DNA of 64,000 nt from Lysobacter_K koreensis (lineage in GTDB: Bacteria > Pseudomonadota > Gammaproteobacteria > Xanthomonadales > Xanthomonadaceae). A program made the position numbers and the translations under genes. Below, piece by piece: positions 57,507-64,000 of the stretch. The notes beneath the pieces are model-generated. The model ran no database searches. It had not been told where the DNA came from and saw nothing but the letters and a program-made list of their open reading frames with translations. Where the stretch lies: positions 1,004,017 to 1,068,016 of the forward strand of contig NZ_JBHTIH010000002.1 in NCBI RefSeq assembly GCF_042677045.1, written 5' to 3'. Position 1 is the stretch's first letter, and every line of letters starts with the position of its first letter.

Positions 57507-57536
57507 AAAGGCCGCGCCCATCCGGGTGCGGCCTTT
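57507..57536 (+). terminator. Intrinsic terminator
   Basis: A 13-bp stem (57507-57519 with 57524-57536, one G-T pair) and a tetraloop are followed by CTTGTTT. It lies 118 bases after the secreted-protein gene, between it and the convergent pirin gene. Confidence 0.8.
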
Positions 57537-57644
57537 CTTGTTTCGCCTCGACCGCTGGACGACTCGGTGCTCCCGCGCGTCGTGCTGCGCTTCACCGCGC
57601 GGCGGGCCCCCGCCGCCCAAGCGCCGCCCGCTTCGAACGCGTCG

Positions 57645-58511
57645 TCAGAACTTGCCGTCCTGGAAGTCGACGAACGCCTGCATCACTTCCTGCCGGGTGT
57701 TCATCACGAACGGGCCATGGCGCACCACCGGCTCGCGCAGCGGCCGGCCTGCGACCACGATCAAGCGCGCGCCGTCCGCGCCGGCCGTCAGCCGCAGCAC
57801 ATCACCGCCGTCCAGCACCGCCAACTCCTGCGCCGCCAAGGGCCGCGCATCCTTGCCCTCGCCGACCGTGGCCGCGCCCTCGAACGCGTACGCAAACGCG
57901 TTGTGCCCCGGCGGCAGCGCGTGCTGCCACGACGCATTCGGCGCCAGGCAAATGTCGAGATACACCGGGTCGGTGGCCGGCTGCGCGATCGGGCCGGCGA
58001 TGTCGCCCACCTGCCCGGCGATGACCTTCACCGTTACCCCCGGCGCCGGCTGCAGCTGCGGGATCCGCTCGGGGGCGAACTCCTGGTACTTCGGCTCGCC
58101 CATCTTGTCGCGCGCCGGCAGGTTCACCCACAGCTGGAAGCCGCGCATGCGGCCTTCGAGCTGCTCGGGCATCTCCGAATGCACCAGGCCGCGGCCGGCC
58201 GTCATCCACTGCACGCTGCCGGGCACCAGCACGCCCTCGTTGCCGTGGTTGTCCTTGTGGCGCATGCGCCCGTCAAGCATGTAGGTGACGGTCTCGAAGC
58301 CGCGGTGCGGGTGCTCGGGGAAGCCGGCGAGGTAGTCCTCGGGCCGGTCGGTGCCGAACTCGTCGAGCAGCAGGAACGGATCGAGGTCGGGCAGCTGCGC
58401 GCCGCCGATCACCCGGGTCAGGCGCACGCCGGCGCCGTCGGAGGTCGGCGTGCCGCGCACGGTGCGGCCGATGCGGGCGTAGTGGGGGCGGTCGGGGATG
58501 GCGTGAGCCAT
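57645..58511 (-). CDS. Pirin-family protein (second copy)
   Basis: This 288-residue bicupin starts at ATG 58511. The metal ligands lie in E-H-P-H-R-G-F-E-T-V and L-V-H-S-E, and a D-E-F-G-T segment replaces the D-H-M-G of the first copy. The C-terminal cupin is complete. It belongs to the YhhW/quercetinase-like branch of pirins more than the copy at 55972 does, judged from G-F-E-T-V-T-Y. Function is uncertain. The frame continues upstream into the promoter region without similarity. Confidence 0.92.
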   Translation of the reverse strand: MAHAIPDRPHYARIGRTVRGTPTSDGAGVRLTRVIGGAQLPDLDPFLLLDEFGTDRPEDYLAGFPEHPHRGFETVTYMLDGRMRHKDNHGNEGVLVPGSVQWMTAGRGLVHSEMPEQLEGRMRGFQLWVNLPARDKMGEPKYQEFAPERIPQLQPAPGVTVKVIAGQVGDIAGPIAQPATDPVYLDICLAPNASWQHALPPGHNAFAYAFEGAATVGEGKDARPLAAQELAVLDGGDVLRLTAGADGARLIVVAGRPLREPVVRHGPFVMNTRQEVMQAFVDFQDGKF

Positions 58512-58643
58512 GGCGGAACTCCTGTGGCGGGACTGGCGACAACAATCGGGGTCGCGCGGCGCATCCCCAGCCGGGTATAGCGGACGGACCGTTCCGGATT
58601 TGTCGCGGGCCTGGTCGACCGACCAGGGCGCCGCGTAGAGCGC

Positions 58644-58713
58644 GTAGGGCGGGTTTTCAACCCGCCGCAGCCGGCCATCCGGATGCAGCATGGCGGGTTG
58701 AAACCCGCCCTAC
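58644..58713. repeat. Palindromic repeat doublet, copy E
   Basis: It starts GTAGGGCGGGTTTTCAAC at 58644 and ends with GTTGAAACCCGCCCTAC at 58713, with a short spacer. It lies between the second pirin and the methyltransferase gene and does not reach either stop codon. Confidence 0.92.
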
Positions 58714-58731
58714 CCGTCGCTCAACGTCGGA

Positions 58732-59319
58732 TCAACGGCAATACACGTAGACCGTCGCCGGCGGCATGTTGCGCAGGATGAAGTCGCCGCGGCGCACGCT
58801 CAGGCCCAACTCCGCGGCCACCTCGTCGGCGACCGGCGGTTGCGGACCATAGGTGAACTGGACGAAGCGGCCATCCGGCCGCAGGCAGGCGAACGCCGCC
58901 TCGAGGATCGCGTGCTGGGTTTCGCGCGGCATCGCCAGCAGGCCGAGCCCGGACACGATCGCGTCGGCCGGGCCGTGCTCGAGGAAGCCGCTGCGCGCGG
59001 CGACGTTGGCCAGGTCGCGGGCGTCGCCCAGTTCGACCCGCACCTGCGGAAAGCGCGCGTGCAGGTGCGCGTGCAGTTCCTCGTTGAGCTCCAGCACCAG
59101 CAACGCGTCGCCGGCGATGCCGTGGGCGAGCAGCGCGCGGGTCAGCGCGCCGGTGCCGCCGCCCAGCTCGATCACGCGGTGTGTGTCCGCGGGCAGCTCG
59201 GCGATCATCGCCGCGGCCAGCTCGCGCCCCGACGGCGCCACCGCCGCGGTGCGCAGCGGGCTCTTCAGCCATTGCCGGAAGAACGTCCAGGCAGCGCGGC
59301 GGCGGGTGTGGCGTTTCAT
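58732..59319 (-). CDS. SAM-dependent methyltransferase (phospholipid N-methyltransferase-like)
   Basis: This 195-residue protein starts at ATG 59319. It has F-F-R-Q-W-L-K-S-P-L-R-T-A-A-V-A-P-S-G and the SAM loop V-I-E-L-G-G-G-T-G-A-L-T, followed by L-V-L-E-L-N and a D-A-R-D acidic site. The layout, with an N-terminal amphipathic basic segment, resembles PmtA-type phospholipid N-methyltransferases and KsgA-like enzymes. It follows rlmKL by 10 bases and probably shares its transcript. The substrate is not proven. Confidence 0.82.
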   Translation of the reverse strand: MKRHTRRRAAWTFFRQWLKSPLRTAAVAPSGRELAAAMIAELPADTHRVIELGGGTGALTRALLAHGIAGDALLVLELNEELHAHLHARFPQVRVELGDARDLANVAARSGFLEHGPADAIVSGLGLLAMPRETQHAILEAAFACLRPDGRFVQFTYGPQPPVADEVAAELGLSVRRGDFILRNMPPATVYVYCR

Positions 59320-59329
59320 GCGGCCTCGG

Positions 59330-61705
<2,376 letters not shown>

Positions 61706-61709
61706 CGGT

Positions 61710-62234
61710 TCAAAGGCTCTTCAACAGTGCAGCAAAGGCGTCGGCGCTGGCGTCGACGTGGGATGACAAGCGGTGGCCGTCATCGACCAGCAGCAGCCGC
61801 GCACGCCGCACGTGCGCCCAGTCGACCACGTGCGCGGCGGGAATCAGTTCGTCGTCCCAGCCGTGGATGATCGCGGTCGGCACGCGCGCGGCCTCGAGCG
61901 GATGCGCCGCGCCCTTGCGGATCGGCGGCGCCATCAGGAACAAGCCCGCGACCGGCACCTGCAGCGACGCCAGCGCGGAGATGTACGCGCCCAGGCTCGA
62001 GCCGGCCAGCAGCACGGGACCGCGGTTCGCGGCGGCCTGCGCAAGCCCGAGCAGGCGCTGCAGGCGCGCGGGCACGTCGCCGTGATCGCTGACGTCGCGC
62101 TTCGCGTCCAGGTCGGTGTAGTCGGGACGCTCGCAGCTCCAGCCGAGTGTTTCCGCGGCTTCGGCCAGCGCGGTGATCTTGGTCGCGTCCGGGCCGCTTT
62201 CGAACCCGTGCGAGAGGATGCAGTGTCCGCGCAT
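61710..62234 (-). CDS. Small alpha/beta hydrolase
   Basis: This 174-residue protein starts at ATG 62234, one base after the MOSC gene stop. The nucleophile elbow G-S-S-L-G, the acid in H-G-W-D-D-E-L-I-P and the late H in D-D-G-H-R-L complete the Ser-Asp-His triad. The N-terminal L-S-H-G-F-E-S-G-P-D resembles the YqiA/dienelactone-hydrolase-like group. The substrate is unknown. It is followed 4 bases later by rlmKL in the same direction. Confidence 0.87.
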   Translation of the reverse strand: MRGHCILSHGFESGPDATKITALAEAAETLGWSCERPDYTDLDAKRDVSDHGDVPARLQRLLGLAQAAANRGPVLLAGSSLGAYISALASLQVPVAGLFLMAPPIRKGAAHPLEAARVPTAIIHGWDDELIPAAHVVDWAHVRRARLLLVDDGHRLSSHVDASADAFAALLKSL

Positions 62235-62235
62235 G

Positions 62236-62739
62236 TCAGTCCTCCACTGCGACCGCAACGGCATCGCCGACGCGCAGCGTGCCGCCTTCGACGATCCGCG
62301 CGCACAGGCCACCGTGGCCGCGCATCGCGTTGTAGCCGCCGGCGCCGATCGCCTTCTCCATCAGCGAACACGGATCGCAGGGATCGGTGCCTTCCAGCAG
62401 CACCTCGCCGACCCGGAAGCGCCGGCCCTTGAGCGCAACCAGCGGCACGCCCGAGACCACCAGGTTGCGGCGGAACAGCGACGCCGGCATCGGCTCGCGC
62501 CCGGCCAGCGCCGCGATCACCGGCAGGTGTTCGGCCTGGATCAGGGTCACGCCGCGCTTGCCGCTGCCGCCTTTGTAGCGATCGCCGACCAGGCCGGCGC
62601 CGGTCACGGCGGTGGCTGCGTCGACTTCGTCCATCTGGACGCCGCGCTGCGGTCGCAGGCCGATCCACTCGACCCGCCCGACCTGCGGCAACGTGGCCAT
62701 CAACTGGCCGAGCGGCGAGTCGGCGGGAGGCAGTTTCAT
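62236..62739 (-). CDS. MOSC domain protein
   Basis: This 167-residue stand-alone MOSC domain (molybdenum cofactor sulfurase C-terminal type) starts at ATG 62739. Features are G-D-R-Y-K-G-G-S-G-K-R and the conserved Cys in D-P-C-D-P-C-S-L and G-L-C-A-R-I, the latter near the usual sulfur-carrying position. It may bind molybdenum cofactor or act as a YiiM-type N-hydroxylated base reductase component; the actual role is not proven. Only 40 bases separate it from divergent ampD. Confidence 0.88.
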   Translation of the reverse strand: MKLPPADSPLGQLMATLPQVGRVEWIGLRPQRGVQMDEVDAATAVTGAGLVGDRYKGGSGKRGVTLIQAEHLPVIAALAGREPMPASLFRRNLVVSGVPLVALKGRRFRVGEVLLEGTDPCDPCSLMEKAIGAGGYNAMRGHGGLCARIVEGGTLRVGDAVAVAVED

Positions 62740-62779
62740 GCAGGGCTCCGGTGCGGGGCCGAATGTTAGCATCCGGCCC

Positions 62780-63355
62780 ATGCCGACCGACCCCGCAACG
62801 CCTCCCGCGCAGGTCGACCTGCTGCCCTACGAGGCCCGCCTGGACGCGCGTTCGGCGTCCGCCATCGACCTGGTCGTGATCCATTGCACCGAGCTGCCCG
62901 ACCTGGCGATGGCGCGCCGTTTTGGTGAGGAAGTGCTGTACCCCGGCTCGCAGACCGGCAACAGCGGCCACTACTACATCGACCGCGACGGCGCGCTGCA
63001 CCAGTACGTCTCGAACGACCGCGTCGCCAACCACACGCGCGGCTACAACGAGCGCTCGATCGGCATCGAGCTGGTCAACCGCGGGCGCTATCCCGACTGG
63101 CTGGCGGCGCAGCACCAGGCGATGGACGAGCCGTACACGCCCGCGCAGGTCGTCGCGTTGATCGCGCTGCTGCAGCGCCTGCAGGACGAGGTGCCGTCGT
63201 TGCGGCTGATCGCCGGGCACGAGGACCTCGACACCACCGAGGTCGAGGCGACCGACGATCCTTCGGTGAAGGTGCGACGCAAGCGTGATCCGGGGCCGCT
63301 GTTTCCGTGGGATCGGGTGCTGGGTGCTATTGCGCTTCAGCGACTAAGTAAATAG
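62780..63355 (+). CDS. N-acetylmuramoyl-L-alanine amidase (AmpD/Amidase_2 type)
   Basis: This 191-residue protein has no signal peptide, so it is probably cytoplasmic. Zinc ligands fit V-I-H-C-T, a late H in A-G-H-E-D and D in R-K-R-D-P-G-P, with the I-G-I-E-L strand between. It would cleave anhydromuropeptides in wall recycling, like AmpD. The extreme 3' end is immediately followed by lower-G+C sequence and a gene cassette; the last codons (L-S-K) may derive from that junction. Confidence 0.9.
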   Translation: MPTDPATPPAQVDLLPYEARLDARSASAIDLVVIHCTELPDLAMARRFGEEVLYPGSQTGNSGHYYIDRDGALHQYVSNDRVANHTRGYNERSIGIELVNRGRYPDWLAAQHQAMDEPYTPAQVVALIALLQRLQDEVPSLRLIAGHEDLDTTEVEATDDPSVKVRRKRDPGPLFPWDRVLGAIALQRLSK

Positions 63356-63365
63356 CTAAACCCCT

Positions 63366-63689
63366 ATGCCGACTCTTTCAATTGGTGACGTAATCGTCGA
63401 CAACTACGGCCGCGAGTGCCTCATCTACTCCAAAGACCGACGCCCCAGTGCCAAATGGATTTCCGAGCAAGAGGACGTTCGTGCCCAGCAAGCGACTGGA
63501 CCTTGGTGGAGGGCAATGCCTCTAGATGGTGGCGCCGTTACAGTTCCTGATGATTTGGGGGTTTTCGCTCGCCGAGCGACTGTCGATGATCTGACCAAGC
63601 TGATGAAGTCCCAGCAAACCGAGCACGCTGGTACTGCAATTCTTGTTGATCTGTTTCAACGGCTCCGCTCCAGACAGATCGGGGCCTAA
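63366..63689 (+). CDS. Integron gene-cassette protein of unknown function
   Basis: This 107-residue soluble protein has no motif I recognise. It begins M-P-T-L-S-I-G-D-V-I-V-D-N-Y-G and has W-W-R-A-M-P-L-D-G-G in the middle and a basic tail. G+C is clearly lower than in neighbours, and codons such as AAT, TCT and CTA are frequent. The stop TAA lies inside the attC site (63684), a normal arrangement for a cassette gene. The start is 10 bases after ampD, and no canonical cassette boundary is seen on that side. Confidence 0.7.
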   Translation: MPTLSIGDVIVDNYGRECLIYSKDRRPSAKWISEQEDVRAQQATGPWWRAMPLDGGAVTVPDDLGVFARRATVDDLTKLMKSQQTEHAGTAILVDLFQRLRSRQIGA

Positions 63690-63743
63690 CAATCCATTCA
63701 AGCTGAAGCCGCTTCCCGGCTCGCCTTAACTCAGGTGTTAGAC
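63684..63743 (+). other. Integron attC recombination site (59-base-element type)
   Basis: The site runs from the inverse core GCCTAAC (RYYYAAC, 63684-63690) to the core GTTAGAC (GTTRRRY, 63737-63743). Between them lie ATTCAAGC and TTAACTCAGG, matching the inner boxes of classical attC sites. The whole 60 bases form an imperfect palindrome. Strand exchange would fall after G63737. Confidence 0.9.
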
Positions 63744-63747
63744 CGCC

Positions 63748-63927
63748 ATGGGCATACCGACATCCTCAGCTAGAGTGATAGCTGCCTTGCTGATAGCACC
63801 ACTTGCTCCGAGCCTGATTTTCGCCTTGGTTGCAGGCAATGTCCTATGGTTCTTTGTGGCCGCCCCCTTCTCTTACTTTTTCGCAGCAGCGGGCGTGGTA
63901 GTTCCTTCGGTTCAGTGGACACCCTGA
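63748..63927 (+). pseudogene. Second cassette ORF: small membrane protein truncated by an insertion sequence
   Basis: A 59-residue open frame starts at ATG 63748, 10 bases after the attC cleavage point, as is usual for cassettes. It has two hydrophobic segments (about residues 9-30 and 32-52). The last codons (Q-W-T-P and the stop) come from the end of an insertion sequence, so the original protein was longer. No family is recognised. Confidence 0.6.
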
Positions 63928-64000
63928 TCTAACTTCAGGAGTGTCTTTATGCCAGCACCAGGTCCCAGGACGATCAATCGCTACAGCGATGAGTTCAAGG
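63916..64000 (+). mobile_element. IS3-family-like insertion sequence, left end
   Basis: A terminal-repeat-like TGGACACCCTGATCTAAC begins near 63916, followed 15 bases later by the first transposase start. Only the left end is in the window, so the right repeat and target duplication cannot be checked. Confidence 0.65.
63949..64000 (+). CDS. Transposase OrfA (IS3-type), 5' end only
   Basis: Seventeen codons are visible before the window ends, beginning M-P-A-P-G-P-R-T-I-N-R-Y-S-D-E-F-K. The R-Y-S-D-E-F-K start is typical of the helix-turn-helix OrfA of IS3-family elements. GGAG lies about 8-10 bases upstream of the ATG. Confidence 0.7.
   Translation, partial: MPAPGPRTINRYSDEFK

Noticed and set aside
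63340..63366. A second attC or an attI at the ampD-cassette junction
   Set aside because: No GTTRRRY core or paired inverse core is present. GCTAAAC near 63355 does not fit the RYYYAAC pattern.

Overview
The window is a G+C-rich chromosomal segment from a gammaproteobacterium, most likely of the Xanthomonadaceae/Lysobacteraceae (Lysobacter/Luteimonas-like). The evidence is the conserved blocks tig-clpP-clpX-lon-hupB-(tRNA-Val/Asp)-ppiD and mltD-gloB-(yafS-type methyltransferase)-rnhA-dnaQ, a Kdo kinase beside a family 9 glycosyltransferase, a short-form isocitrate dehydrogenase, a fused RlmKL, and interspersed palindromic repeats. Genus assignment is inference only.

Layout. 0-3 kb: end of a DUF58/transglutaminase/Slp-lipoprotein operon. 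3-6.4 kb: HIT protein, and the recombination/replication group dnaX-ybaB-recR. 6.6-7 kb: tRNA-Ser(GGA) and the 4.5S SRP RNA. 7-10.9 kb: one tight leftward operon, kdkA-MBL hydrolase-moaA-moaC-moaD-moaE. 10.9-18.6 kb: family 9 glycosyltransferase, DUF6165, tRNA-Ser(CGA), PP2C phosphatase, dnaQ, rnhA, methyltransferase, gloB, mltD, fabI. 18.7-28.9 kb: the protein quality-control block with eight tRNAs. Candidate sigma-32 promoters lie before clpP and lon, and ordinary promoters before hupB and the tRNA cluster. 29-34 kb: NhaC antiporter, isocitrate dehydrogenase, AhpD-like protein, glutaredoxin, BepA-type protease. 34.3-42.1 kb: a phosphate block, phoB-phoR-ppk1-ppx behind a clear Pho box, followed by a glycosyltransferase/PAP2 pair with its own Pho-box-like repeat. 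42-50 kb: a nitrilase-family protein lacking its catalytic Cys, creBCD, rlmJ, a cation exporter, DUF808, and a broken YjbR-type gene. 50.6-63.4 kb: GNAT, mfd, small lipoproteins, two pirins, a methyltransferase, rlmKL, a small hydrolase, MOSC and an AmpD-like amidase.

The right edge (from about 63.36 kb) changes character. G+C falls, and a 107-aa unknown gene is followed at once by a canonical 60-bp integron attC site. A second small cassette ORF starts there and is cut by an IS3-type insertion sequence that runs off the window. No integrase lies on the expected (left) side, so this looks like a cassette insertion or attC cluster without an integrase.

Three families of palindromic repeats shape the rest. 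Five copies of a GTAGGGCGGGTTTCAAC doublet sit between genes and supply three stop codons. A 98-bp perfect inverted repeat is carried in frame inside rlmKL. A 113-bp tandem, hairpin-rich repeat frameshifts the YjbR-family gene. No CRISPR array, prophage or recognisable defence island was seen, and no gene-free stretch exceeds about 300 bases.
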